From contig CALYTI010000017.1 of the NCBI GenBank assembly GCA_945487035.1, positions 1 through 37,986 of the forward strand: a stretch of 37,986 nucleotides of DNA, read 5' to 3'. Position 1 is the stretch's first letter; each line of letters begins with the position of its first letter. Shown here one piece after another: positions 26,014 to 34,855 of the stretch. Origin of the DNA: an uncultured Bacteroidales bacterium. GTDB lineage: Bacteria > Bacteroidota > Bacteroidia > Bacteroidales > UBA932. The position numbers and the translations under genes are program-made. The notes under the pieces are model-generated. The model saw only the letters and a program-made list of their open reading frames with translations, did no database searches and had not been told where the DNA came from.

Positions 26014-27446
26014 TGCATTCCGAATGTTGTCACTACATCCTCAAGATGTCTTGTAAACTTGTCGAGGCTTGCGAGTTCGAGTTTCTCTCCCGGTGCGTGA
26101 ACGCCGCGAAGGGTAGGTCCGAAGGAAATCATATCCAGCCCCGGGAACTTCTCGAGAAAGAGACCGCATTCAAGGCCTGCGTGGATGGCAAGCACAAGAG
26201 GCTTGACGCCGAACAGCTTCTCATAAGAAGCCACACAGTGCTTCAGGATTGCGGAATCCACATTTGGAGCCCAACCCGGATATTCACTCAAATGCTCCAC
26301 CTTTGCTCCGCCAAGAGTCAATGCCGCTTCAACCTTGGAAGCAGCCATTCTGCAGGATGATTTGGTACTGCTGCGCTGACTGGTGCATACGGAAATGGTG
26401 CACGCTTCCATATCTGTCTTGACTGAAGCCAGGTTGGTGGAAGTCTCCACGAAATCCTTGATGCTCTGACTCATGGCAAGGACACCGTGAGGGCAGGCAA
26501 ACAGGGAACTGATTATCCTGCGGGCATCTTCATCCTTGAGCGGAAGATGACTGCATTGGTGTTTCGGGGTTTTGATACTGAAGCAAAGTCCCGGCTCGGT
26601 AACGTGATATTCGTTCTTGAGAGCTTCCCCAAAAGCGAGAAATCTCTGCTCAAGGCCCTGAGGGTCAGGAGTTGTCACTGCTGCACTGCATTCGCGGGCG
26701 ATGGCGTTATGCTTTCCGCCACCATTGATGTGTACAAGCTGTATGTTGTCGAGTTCTCCGTAGAGGAAGCGGCACATCTGCTGAACTGTATTTACCCTTT
26801 CCTTGTTGATATCGTCTCCGCTGTGTCCGCCGACTCCGCCGCTGATGATGAGCTTCATCTTGGACCAGCCTTCCTTTATGTCAGCAGTTTCATAGTTGAA
26901 CACGGCCTCGGTGGTAACTCCGCCGGCACAGCCTATGAACATCTGTCCTTCATCCTCGGAATCGAGATTGATGAGAGTCTTGCCCGTAAAGAAGCCTTCC
27001 TGCATTTCCATAGCCCCGTCCATTCCGGTCTCCTCTGAGATGGTGAATACGCATTCCAGTTTCCCGCAAGGGACATCACTTTCAAGCAGAGCAAGGCAGG
27101 CGGCAACACCTATACCGTCGTCAGCACCGAGGGTCGTGTCTTTGGCAATCATCCAGCCGTCTTCTACCACAAACTCGATAGGGTCGGTGAGGAAGTTATG
27201 TGTAGAGCTGGGGCTTTTCTCGCAGACCATATCCTGATGAGCCTGAAGAACGAGAGCAGGGATGTTTTCCCTACCCGGAGCAGCCTCTTTGGTGATGCAT
27301 ACATTGCCGATTGCATCGCGTTTGGCTTCGAGCTTGCGCTCGGCAGCCCAATTGAGGAGGAATGCCGTCATCGGCTCCTCGTGTCCCGATTCGCGTGGAA
27401 TCGCGGTGATTTCCTTGAAAATGTCAAGGACTGTATTTGCATTCAT
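26010..27446 (-). CDS. pepD: Aminoacyl-histidine dipeptidase (PepD, M20C)
   Basis: A 478-residue cytosolic zinc dipeptidase of family M20. Metal and catalytic motifs are LQAHQDMV (His and Asp), DTTLGADDGIGVA (bridging Asp), ISEETGMDGA (Glu-Glu) and NLDSEDEG. A lid/dimerisation domain is inserted (about 185-380), and a C-terminal HAGLECG holds the last ligands. It would cleave dipeptides such as Xaa-His. The start at 27446 (MNANTVLDIFKEITAIPR) matches the family; a longer frame to 27497 would run back into dnaA. It begins 7 bases after the dnaA stop and overlaps rpe by 4 bases. Confidence 0.93.
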   Translation of the reverse strand: MNANTVLDIFKEITAIPRESGHEEPMTAFLLNWAAERKLEAKRDAIGNVCITKEAAPGRENIPALVLQAHQDMVCEKSPSSTHNFLTDPIEFVVEDGWMIAKDTTLGADDGIGVAACLALLESDVPCGKLECVFTISEETGMDGAMEMQEGFFTGKTLINLDSEDEGQMFIGCAGGVTTEAVFNYETADIKEGWSKMKLIISGGVGGHSGDDINKERVNTVQQMCRFLYGELDNIQLVHINGGGKHNAIARECSAAVTTPDPQGLEQRFLAFGEALKNEYHVTEPGLCFSIKTPKHQCSHLPLKDEDARRIISSLFACPHGVLAMSQSIKDFVETSTNLASVKTDMEACTISVCTSQRSSTKSSCRMAASKVEAALTLGGAKVEHLSEYPGWAPNVDSAILKHCVASYEKLFGVKPLVLAIHAGLECGLFLEKFPGLDMISFGPTLRGVHAPGEKLELASLDKFTRHLEDVVTTFGMQ

Positions 27447-27453
27447 AGAAAAA

Positions 27454-28875
27454 CTATTTGGAGACAGGTGCGAGTATGCCCTGGATATCAGTGACATACT
27501 GCTTGAACACCTTGTCTGTTGACATCAGGTCGGAAACAATGCTGCAACTGTGAAGGACAGTGGAATGGTCCTTGCCTCCAGTCTGTGCACCAATCGCAGC
27601 GAGAGAGCAACCGTCGATGAGTTTGCGGCATAGATACATCGAAATCTGCCTTGCCTGCACTATCTGGCGCTTGCGTGAATTGGATACGAGATCTTCGCGG
27701 CTGATCTTGAAGTAGTCGCAGACCGTAAGCTGCACCTTGTCTATGCTGAGTTCGTTCTTCTCCTCCCCTACAATATTGTCGATTATGCTTGCGGCAAGAC
27801 CGATGGTCACATCCCTGTGGGTGAAGGTTGCATTGGCCATCAGTGAGACAAGTGCTCCGTGAAGCTCGCGGAAGTTGTTCTTCACATGCATCGCAATGTA
27901 CTGGAGTACATCATCGGAGATGACGAGACCCTCGAGCTGGCAGCGGCGGCGGAGCATATCAAGCCTGGTGTTGTAGTCAGGATGGGTAAGTTCCACAGAA
28001 AGCCCCCATTTCATACGGGATACAAGCCTTTCCTCAAAATTGCTGAGATCCTTTGGCGCACGGTCCGAGGTGAGGATGAGCTGCTTGCTGTTCTGATGCA
28101 GGTGATTGAAGATATTGAAGAATGCGGTCTGGTTTCCCTGTCCGAGCAAATCCTGAATGTCATCAACGATGAGCACATCAATCTGCATATAGAAACCGAG
28201 GAAATCAGTCAGTTTGTTGCGGGTGAAAACGGCATCCATATACTGGGTCTTGAACTCATTTCCGGTAACATAAAGCACCGTGAGTTCAGGATGCTGTTCT
28301 TTGATGGAATTGCCTATGGCCTGAGCCAGGTGAGTCTTGCCAAGTCCAGGGCCGCCGAATATGAACAAGGGATTGAAAGGGGTCTTGCCCGGCTTTTGGG
28401 CAATGTCCTTGCCGGCGGTAATGCCGAGATGATTGCACTCGCCGTCCACCAGAGTGCTGAACCTGTACTCGGGATTGAGTCTCGGGTCTATCTGGAGCTT
28501 TCTGTATTCCTGAAATACTACTCCAGGTTTGCCTGATGCCACGTGTGAAGGTACAGAAATGGGTTTGTTGGTGGAAGCCAGCCCCTCAGCACCTTCTATG
28601 GTCATTGAAGCCTGGCCCTGTACCGGACTGATACGGTAGCGCAGTTTGGCACCTGAGCCGAGCTCTCTGCGGAGTGTCCTGCTGAGTATGTCGAGAAAAG
28701 CGCTTTCAAGGTAAGACCTGTAGTAATCCGTAGGAACCTCAATGGTAAGGGTAGAGCCCACCAGAGACACAGCCTTGATAGGCTTGAACCAGGTGGCGAA
28801 CTGCTGCGGTTCAATGTTCTGCTCAATAATGCGCAGACAATTGTCCCAGACAGCTATGTGTCTTTCCTTTTCCAT
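27454..28875 (-). CDS. dnaA: Chromosomal replication initiator DnaA
   Basis: A 473-residue initiator AAA+ ATPase. Domain I covers about 1-90 (WDNCLRIIEQNIEPQQFATWF), with a short linker. Domain III has Walker A GGPGLGKT (174-181), Walker B LIVDDIQ and LTSDRAPKDL, with ERLVSRMKWGL carrying the arginine finger. Domain IV ends with the DNA-binding signature GGKDHSTVLHSC. An in-frame ATG at 28929 adds 18 residues unlike DnaA, so the start at 28875 (MEKERHIAVW) is used. The 130-base AT-rich gap upstream has only a weak promoter candidate (minus CACTTTTG at 28927-28934) and no cluster of DnaA boxes, so an origin here is not supported. Followed closely by pepD and rpe. Confidence 0.96.
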   Translation of the reverse strand: MEKERHIAVWDNCLRIIEQNIEPQQFATWFKPIKAVSLVGSTLTIEVPTDYYRSYLESAFLDILSRTLRRELGSGAKLRYRISPVQGQASMTIEGAEGLASTNKPISVPSHVASGKPGVVFQEYRKLQIDPRLNPEYRFSTLVDGECNHLGITAGKDIAQKPGKTPFNPLFIFGGPGLGKTHLAQAIGNSIKEQHPELTVLYVTGNEFKTQYMDAVFTRNKLTDFLGFYMQIDVLIVDDIQDLLGQGNQTAFFNIFNHLHQNSKQLILTSDRAPKDLSNFEERLVSRMKWGLSVELTHPDYNTRLDMLRRRCQLEGLVISDDVLQYIAMHVKNNFRELHGALVSLMANATFTHRDVTIGLAASIIDNIVGEEKNELSIDKVQLTVCDYFKISREDLVSNSRKRQIVQARQISMYLCRKLIDGCSLAAIGAQTGGKDHSTVLHSCSIVSDLMSTDKVFKQYVTDIQGILAPVSK

Positions 28876-29005
28876 TTCAGTATTTTCCGGTAAAAATAGT
28901 GTCAGTTTGTTTTCTATCGGGGACTGCAAAAGTGGCGCAAAAAATCTTCACAAAAAAACTATTTTACTATTGCAATTGATTTCTTTTTTATCTATCGGAT
29001 TCTAA

Positions 29006-30100
29006 TTAGAGCTCGAGTTTCACTACGAAGGCATCCGGATATTTTGCGGCGACAGCCTCCTTGACCTTAAGGGCTTCAGAACGCTCAGGACTGGTGCCAA
29101 TGATGTGGCGATATCGAGTTCCCGACTTGATTATCAATGGTTTATATCCGAGAAGCCGGGGATCCCCCTCTGGCACTTCCTTGCTTACGGTGAAAATCTG
29201 CACACCATAAACAGTCCTCTTCTGCTTTGTCTGGGGCTTCTGTTCTGACGGCTCGGAAGCGGTGTCAGAGGCGCCGGCTGTACTCTGCACGGCATGGATT
29301 GACATTGAGGCATCATAATCCTTTTTGTACAGGCTGAAAGCATCCAGCAGAGCCTGTGCAATCCTGTCTCTTCCCTGCCCGCTTCCCAGTATCTCCAAGT
29401 CCTTGGCATTGCTTATGAAGCCGAGCTCGGCAAGCACTGCCGGCATAGAGGTGCGCCAGAGTACATAGAAGGGGTCCTGGCAGACTCCCCTGCTGAGGCT
29501 CAGCGGCCCGGACCCGAGGCAGTCAATCATATTTTGCGCAAGCTTGATGCTGTTGCCGAGGTGGGCGCTCTGCATCATAGTCATAAATATATAGGATTCC
29601 GGATTGTTGGGGTCGAACCCGGCCGTCTCGGGATTGAAGTCGTCATCCAGGGTGATAACGCTGTTTTCGCGCTTTACCATATCCAGGTTCATCTTGAAAA
29701 GGTCCGTGTTATCCTTCTTTGACTTTCCGAGCACGTGGACCGAATAGCCGCGTGCCGCTTTGTCGAGGGATGAGTTGATATGAATGGAGATGAAAAGGTC
29801 TGCAGCAGCCTTGTTTGCGGTCTCCGCCCTTTGGTTAAGGGTTACCGCACGGTCGTCGCTACGGGTGAGTATTACCTTTATGTCGGGGTAAGCGGCATTG
29901 ATTTTTTCTTTCAGCCGTTTGGCGATATCAAGGGTAAAAGTCTTCTCATAATACTTGCCGTCAGGGCTCACGGCTCCAGGGTCTTTCCCGCCGTGTCCTG
30001 CATCGATAACTACCGTCTTCAAGGCGAGTTTGTCGCTTCCTGAAGGTAGCTCAGCCGCAGCCAAAAGGGCGACAAGAAGGGTGAGAAGGCTTTTCATCAT
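29006..30100 (-). CDS. N-acetylmuramoyl-L-alanine amidase with C-terminal SPOR-like domain
   Basis: A 364-residue exported peptidoglycan amidase (Amidase_3). After a signal sequence, the catalytic domain (about 28-260) shows the zinc-site motifs VVIDAGHGGKDPGA, YYEKTFTLDIA, FISIHINSS and, near its end, VLAELGFISN with the catalytic Glu. A Gly/Thr/Ser/Gln-rich linker then leads to a C-terminal SPOR-like segment (YGVQIFTVSKEV onward) that would bind denuded glycan at the division site. It should cut the amide bond between MurNAc and the stem peptide during cell separation. The start at 30100 or 30097 is chosen for the signal peptide. Divergent from lptD. Confidence 0.93.
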   Translation of the reverse strand: MMKSLLTLLVALLAAAELPSGSDKLALKTVVIDAGHGGKDPGAVSPDGKYYEKTFTLDIAKRLKEKINAAYPDIKVILTRSDDRAVTLNQRAETANKAAADLFISIHINSSLDKAARGYSVHVLGKSKKDNTDLFKMNLDMVKRENSVITLDDDFNPETAGFDPNNPESYIFMTMMQSAHLGNSIKLAQNMIDCLGSGPLSLSRGVCQDPFYVLWRTSMPAVLAELGFISNAKDLEILGSGQGRDRIAQALLDAFSLYKKDYDASMSIHAVQSTAGASDTASEPSEQKPQTKQKRTVYGVQIFTVSKEVPEGDPRLLGYKPLIIKSGTRYRHIIGTSPERSEALKVKEAVAAKYPDAFVVKLEL

Positions 30101-30121
30101 TGTGAACTTGGATAATTTGTG

Positions 30122-30129
30122 TATATTTG
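30122..30129 (+). promoter_or_regulatory. -7 box (TATATTTG) of lptD
   Basis: TATATTTG with ATTG (30099-30102) 19 bases upstream. The predicted start site near 30135 puts the lptD TTG codon at 30153 after a short leader, and rules out any start codon further upstream. Confidence 0.65.
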
Positions 30130-30136
30130 TCGTTTG

Positions 30137-30144
30137 CAAATATA
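30137..30144 (-). promoter_or_regulatory. -7 box (TATATTTG) of the amidase gene
   Basis: Minus-strand TATATTTG, giving a leader of about 30-35 nt to the start at 30100. It is the exact inverted copy of the lptD box, 7 bases away, so the two promoters face each other and overlap. No -33 element is clear. Confidence 0.55.
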
Positions 30145-30152
30145 ATCATAAA

Positions 30153-32894
30153 TTGCACAAAACGTTCCTGAAATACCTTGCTGCCCTCGGCGCCCTGCTT
30201 CTGATGTTCAGCGCCGATGCTCTGGCACAACGGCCTGCCCGTGGCTCCAAGCCTCTGGCGGGTGGAGCGCGTCCGCAAAAAGAGATTGCGCCTCCGGATT
30301 CGGCAGAACTTGCACGCAGGGACAGTATCCACCGTGCGGATTCCCTCTTCCGTGTGGATTCCCTTGAAGCCCTGAAGAGCAGTTCCCTTTCGATGCCGGC
30401 ATTCTCCAATGCGAGAGACTCGATTGTGGAAGTTTTCACTGACGGCAAGAGGCTTATTCTCTACTACGGTGATGTGACCGTCAAGTATCAGGATATGACT
30501 TTGACCGCAGAGCGTATGGACTACGATGTGAACAGCGGGGTTGTCTATGCCAGGGGCGTGCTGGATACGCTTACAGGCGAGTGGATAGGACGGCCGGTGA
30601 TGACCCAGGGCAAGCAGACCTACAAGATGAACGAACTGCGGTACAATTTCAACAATCGCAAGGCTGATATCCGCACAGCAGTGACTTCCGAAGATGAAGG
30701 ACTGTTGCACGGAGAACATATCAAGATGATGCCGGACAACTCCATCAATGTGGATAAGGGGCGATATACGGTATGCGACCTGGAACATCCGCACTACTGG
30801 ATGGAACTTTCTGTAGCCAAAGTGGTTACAAAGCCATCCAAAAAGACTGTCTTCGGTCCTGCCCATCTTGTTGTGGGAGATGTGCATCTTCCTATAGGTA
30901 TCCCGTTCGGCTTCATTCCGAAGCGTCCGGAGAGGGCTACCGGTTTCCTGATGCCTACCTTCGGTGAGGAGACGGCCCGAGGCTTCTATATGAAGGATGC
31001 GGGAATGTACTTCGTTTTCGGAGATTATCTCGACCTTTCCGTGACCGGAGATTACTTCACCCTCGGTTCCTGGGGTCTGGACGTCAATTCGCGCTATAAG
31101 GTCAACTACAAGTGCAACGGTTCGCTTTCCGTTACCATATCAAAGGACAAAACTGGAGAAAAGGGAGCACCGGACTACTACGAAAGCGGTAACTTCGGTG
31201 TTAAATGGTCGCATTCTCAGGACTCTAAGGCGCATCCCGGAACTTCTTTCTCTGCGTCCGTCAATTTCTCCAGCCCTTCCAACAGCAAGTACAACTCACA
31301 CTCGGTCAATGAGGCGCTTCAGAACCAGATTTCATCTTCCATCTCCTATGCCCGCAATTTCGGAGGAAAGGTGAACCTCTCGGTCAATGCTCTGCACAAC
31401 CAGAACTCCAGGGACAGTTCCTATACCTTCACACTGCCGAACGTGACCCTTTCCGTAAGCACCTTCTACCCTTTCAAGCAGAAGAACCGTGTGGGCAAGG
31501 AAAAACCTTGGGAAAAGATTTCCTTCGGTTACAACACCACACTTCAGAACAAAATCAGTTTCAAGGCAAGTGAATTCGGACAGGAGGGATTTCTGGATAA
31601 GTTCAAGAACGGTATGACCCACAACTTCTCCATCGGCCTGCCGTCCTTCCAGCTGTTCAAGTATCTGAACTTCAATCCTTCGCTGAGTTACGGTATGAAC
31701 TGGTTCTTCAGGGCAAGCGAAGCCCAGTACAATCCCGAGACCGACAAGGTGGAGGTCACTGAGGGCAAGGCTTTCGGAAAATTCGGCATAACTCAGACAT
31801 ATTCCGGTTCGGTATCCATGAGCACACGACTTTACGGTATGTACAATTTCGGCCGGTATTCCAAGGTTCAGGCAATCCGACACGTCATATCGCCTTCCCT
31901 CAATATGTCCTTCAGACCTGAGCTCGGAACCTATGCTAACGGCTACAGGACCTATACCTATACCGATGTTAATGGCCTGGAGAAGGAATATCAGTACAAT
32001 ATCTATCAAGGCCAGCTCTACTCTGCTCCGACAAAGGGCAAGAGTGCAACCGCTACGCTATCCATAGGAAATAATCTTGAGGCAAAGGTGAGGGATTATG
32101 CCGATTCCACCGGCAAAGGCACGAAGAAAGTCAAGCTCATCGACAACCTCAATTTCTCCACGGGCTACAACTTCCTCAAGGATTCGCTCAAGATGAATAC
32201 GATAAGCGCTACGATGTCCACCAACCTTTTCAATAAGGTCAACATTTCCGCTAGCGCTGCATTCGACCCTTATGCAATCGACGGCAAGGGCAAGCAATAC
32301 AACAAGTTTGCAATTGCCGCAGGGCAGGGACTTGCACGGTTTACCAATGCGTCCGCTTCAGCGTCCTATTCAATCTCCGGCAAGGGCCACATTGACGGCA
32401 ATGACGGAGGCAACGGAGGCGACGACGGCGGAAGGTCTTCGGACACACATACTGCGGACTATTACAAACGCATTTACTACCATCCTGTAACAGGTGAATA
32501 TGTGCCCGGAGGATGGCTGTATTACACTAACCCGGATGTGCCCTGGTCCCTTAACTTCAACACCAGTTTCTCCTGCCGCAGAGCATACCAGTACAACAGC
32601 AAAGAAGAGACCTTGCAGAAAAAAGATACCTTTACCGGAACCCTCAATGTGTCCGGAAACATCAAACTTACACCGAAATTCTCGATTAATGCAAGTTCAG
32701 GTTATGATTTCATAGCAAAGAAAATCACAACCACACAACTCAGTGCTACCTATGACCTGCACTGTTTCAATATTCAGGTTTCCTGGGTTCCGCTCGGCAC
32801 CTGGCAGTCCTACAGTTTCAAGATTGCAGCGAATGCCGCATCTCTTGCCGATCTGCTGAGATTCAAGAAGAGCAGCAGTTATTGGGACAACTAA
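30153..32894 (+). CDS. lptD: LPS-assembly outer-membrane protein LptD, Bacteroidota type
   Basis: A 913-residue LptD that inserts LPS into the outer leaflet. From a TTG start at 30153 the N-terminus (MHKTFLKYLAALGALLLMF, then SADALAQ) is a good signal peptide; no ATG in this frame follows the promoter until after the hydrophobic core. The OstA/LptA-like jellyroll (about 85-235) includes YYGDVTVKYQDMTLTAERMDYD. A large barrel follows, with PIGIPFGFIPKRPERATGFLMP early in it. A Gly/Asp-rich loop (GNDGGNGGDDGG) near residues 750-761 probably faces out. In E. coli LptD needs the lipoprotein LptE; no candidate is adjacent. Rho follows after 95 bases. Confidence 0.9.
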   Translation: MHKTFLKYLAALGALLLMFSADALAQRPARGSKPLAGGARPQKEIAPPDSAELARRDSIHRADSLFRVDSLEALKSSSLSMPAFSNARDSIVEVFTDGKRLILYYGDVTVKYQDMTLTAERMDYDVNSGVVYARGVLDTLTGEWIGRPVMTQGKQTYKMNELRYNFNNRKADIRTAVTSEDEGLLHGEHIKMMPDNSINVDKGRYTVCDLEHPHYWMELSVAKVVTKPSKKTVFGPAHLVVGDVHLPIGIPFGFIPKRPERATGFLMPTFGEETARGFYMKDAGMYFVFGDYLDLSVTGDYFTLGSWGLDVNSRYKVNYKCNGSLSVTISKDKTGEKGAPDYYESGNFGVKWSHSQDSKAHPGTSFSASVNFSSPSNSKYNSHSVNEALQNQISSSISYARNFGGKVNLSVNALHNQNSRDSSYTFTLPNVTLSVSTFYPFKQKNRVGKEKPWEKISFGYNTTLQNKISFKASEFGQEGFLDKFKNGMTHNFSIGLPSFQLFKYLNFNPSLSYGMNWFFRASEAQYNPETDKVEVTEGKAFGKFGITQTYSGSVSMSTRLYGMYNFGRYSKVQAIRHVISPSLNMSFRPELGTYANGYRTYTYTDVNGLEKEYQYNIYQGQLYSAPTKGKSATATLSIGNNLEAKVRDYADSTGKGTKKVKLIDNLNFSTGYNFLKDSLKMNTISATMSTNLFNKVNISASAAFDPYAIDGKGKQYNKFAIAAGQGLARFTNASASASYSISGKGHIDGNDGGNGGDDGGRSSDTHTADYYKRIYYHPVTGEYVPGGWLYYTNPDVPWSLNFNTSFSCRRAYQYNSKEETLQKKDTFTGTLNVSGNIKLTPKFSINASSGYDFIAKKITTTQLSATYDLHCFNIQVSWVPLGTWQSYSFKIAANAASLADLLRFKKSSSYWDN

Positions 32895-32925
32895 CTTGCA
32901 GAATAAAAAATAATTGCTATCTTTG
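32895..32925 (+). promoter_or_regulatory. Promoter of rho
   Basis: CTTG (32895-32898), a 19-base spacer, then TATCTTTG (32918-32925). Unlike other genes here, rho has a leader of about 60 nt, AT-rich with a weak 4-bp stem (GGCA/TGCC). This leaves room for autoregulation, as is known for rho elsewhere. Confidence 0.65.
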
Positions 32926-32989
32926 CACCGTCTTTAAAGAATTCAGGCGGCATTTTTTCTGCCACAAATTATAAATTACATTTCAAATA

Positions 32990-34855
32990 ATGCTACATCG
33001 TCTTGTAGACCTTAACGGTATGAGCCGGGAGCAATTGGAAGCCATTGCTCTTGAACTCGAAATTAAATTCACGAAGAAAATTGACGACGAGAATCTTGCT
33101 TATCTGATTCTCGATGCGGAGGCTAAAAAGGAGTCAACCAAAGTGGATGACACGCCTAAACCGAGAGCCAAGCGCGGACGCAAGCCAAAGAACGAAACTG
33201 CCGCAAAAACAGCAGAGCCGGCAAAACCCGAACCGGCACCGAAGGCAGAGACACCTGAGGCCGAAAAGTCCGAACCCGTAAAGGAAGAGCAGAAAGCGGC
33301 AAGGCCAGCAAAATCTGCCAAGTCCGAAAAAAAGCCTCAGCAGGAGCCGGCAGGTCAGGAAGAAAAACCTGTTGAAGTCACATCCCAGGACGCTCAACCT
33401 GCTGAAAAAAAGAAACGCGGACGCAAACCTAAGAGTGAGAAAGTAAATATTGCCCAGGAAAGTGCTCCGGCTCAGGCTCCTTCTCCGACTCCGGAAGTGG
33501 ACGCACGCAAACAGGCCATACTCAACAGAGCCGCCGAGCGTCTGGCGATGCAGAAACAGGCTGAAGCCCAGCCTCAGCAGCCGGTTCAGGCTCCAGCCGC
33601 CCAGGCTCAAAACCAGCAGCCGCAACAACAGCAGCAGCAACAGAAACAGTCCCAGCCTCAGCAGCTGCCGAAACCGCAAAAGCCTAAGGCTCCTGAATAT
33701 GAAGGCACCGTGGAGGCAACGGGAGTTCTCGAACTTATGCCGGACGGCTACGGCTTCCTTCGCAGTTCCGATTACAATTACCTGAACAGCCCTGACGACA
33801 TCTATGTTTCCCAACAGCAGATAAAGCAGAACGGTCTTAAGAATGGAGATACCGTAACCGGTGAAATCCGTCCTCCAAGAGAAGGCGACAAATACTTCCC
33901 TCTTGTCAGGGTCAAATTCGTCAACGGACGCACACCCGAATTCATTCGCGACCGTGTTCCTTTTGACTTCCTCACCCCGCTTTTCCCTGAAGAAAAATTC
34001 AACCTTCTCGGCCACGGCCACGGAAGCGACCCTTCCTGCCGCATTGTGGATATGTTCTCCCCTATCGGAAAGGGACAGCGCGGACTTATCGTGGCTCAGC
34101 CTAAGACAGGTAAGACAATGCTTCTCAAGAGCATAGCAAATGCAATTGCCGACAACCATCCTGAGGTTTACGAAATCGTGCTCCTTATCGACGAGCGCCC
34201 TGAGGAGGTTACGGATATGCAGCGCAGCGTCAAGGCTGAAGTAGTTGCTTCCACTTTCGACGAGCCTGCAGAAAGGCACGTAAAGGTTGCCAATATGGTG
34301 CTTGAGAAGGCACGCAGACTTGTGGAGTGCGGTCACGATGTCGTGATTCTGCTCGATTCCATTACCCGTCTTGCCCGCGCCTACAATACAGTCCAACCGG
34401 CATCCGGAAAGGTGCTCACAGGTGGTGTCGATGCCAATGCCCTTCAGAAACCGAAGCGTTTCTTCGGTGCAGCCCGCAATGTGGAAGGAGGCGGCTCCCT
34501 TACCATTCTTGCAACTGCCCTCACTGAGACCGGCTCCAAGATGGATGAGGTGATTTTCGAGGAGTTCAAGGGTACCGGCAACTCCGAAATCCAGCTTGAC
34601 CGTACACTTGCCAACCGCCGTATCTTCCCTGCTGTCAATATCGTGCTTTCAGGAACACGCCGCGACGACCTGCTCTATGACAAGTCCGCAGGACAGAGGA
34701 TTTGGATACTGCGCAAGCTGCTGGCGGATATGAATCCTACCGAGGCGATGAACTTCATGCTTCAGCTTATGGACGAATACAAGACCAATCAGGACCTGCT
34801 TGACAATATGAACAAGGTAAGTCCGAGGGAGGCGAAGTATTACGATACTTTCTAG
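32990..34855 (+). CDS. rho: Transcription termination factor Rho with disordered N-terminal insertion
   Basis: A 621-residue Rho, much longer than the 419-residue E. coli protein. Residues 1-48 are the usual N-terminal helical domain. Residues about 49-235 are a low-complexity insert rich in Lys, Pro, Ala, Glu and Gln. It has two AT-hook-like RGRKPK motifs (62-67 and 143-148) and a glutamine run (212-218). The cold-shock-like RNA-binding domain follows ([15 protein letters not shown]). The ATPase core has Walker A QPKTGKT (370-376), [11 protein letters not shown], the Q-loop region, [13 protein letters not shown] and the R-loop [14 protein letters not shown]. Rho of Bacteroides is known to have a comparable disordered region linked to phase separation. 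Its TAG stop overlaps that of the convergent GT2 gene. Confidence 0.96.
   Translation: MLHRLVDLNGMSREQLEAIALELEIKFTKKIDDENLAYLILDAEAKKESTKVDDTPKPRAKRGRKPKNETAAKTAEPAKPEPAPKAETPEAEKSEPVKEEQKAARPAKSAKSEKKPQQEPAGQEEKPVEVTSQDAQPAEKKKRGRKPKSEKVNIAQESAPAQAPSPTPEVDARKQAILNRAAERLAMQKQAEAQPQQPVQAPAAQAQNQQPQQQQQQQKQSQPQQLPKPQKPKAPEYEGTVEATGVLELMPDGYGFLRSSDYNYLNSPDDIYVSQQQIKQNGLKNGDTVTGEIRPPREGDKYFPLVRVKFVNGRTPEFIRDRVPFDFLTPLFPEEKFNLLGHGHGSDPSCRIVDMFSPIGKGQRGLIVAQPKTGKTMLLKSIANAIADNHPEVYEIVLLIDERPEEVTDMQRSVKAEVVASTFDEPAERHVKVANMVLEKARRLVECGHDVVILLDSITRLARAYNTVQPASGKVLTGGVDANALQKPKRFFGAARNVEGGGSLTILATALTETGSKMDEVIFEEFKGTGNSEIQLDRTLANRRIFPAVNIVLSGTRRDDLLYDKSAGQRIWILRKLLADMNPTEAMNFMLQLMDEYKTNQDLLDNMNKVSPREAKYYDTF

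Noticed and set aside
28876..29005. Possible replication origin in the AT-rich gap upstream of dnaA
   Set aside because: No cluster of DnaA boxes and no repeated AT-rich 13-mers were seen, and in Bacteroidota oriC need not lie beside dnaA.
29001..29010. Palindrome TCTAATTAGA at the end of the amidase gene
   Set aside because: Only 10 bases, AT-rich, with no T-tract in the right place for a terminator; expected by chance.
33600..33660. CAG/CAA-rich tract resembling a microsatellite
   Set aside because: It encodes the glutamine run in Rho with mixed codons and is in frame, so a coding low-complexity tract explains it.
33134..34396. Long Leu/Phe/Arg-rich open frame opposite rho
   Set aside because: It is the reverse of the Gln/Lys/Pro/Glu-rich Rho insert; the low complexity explains the open frame.
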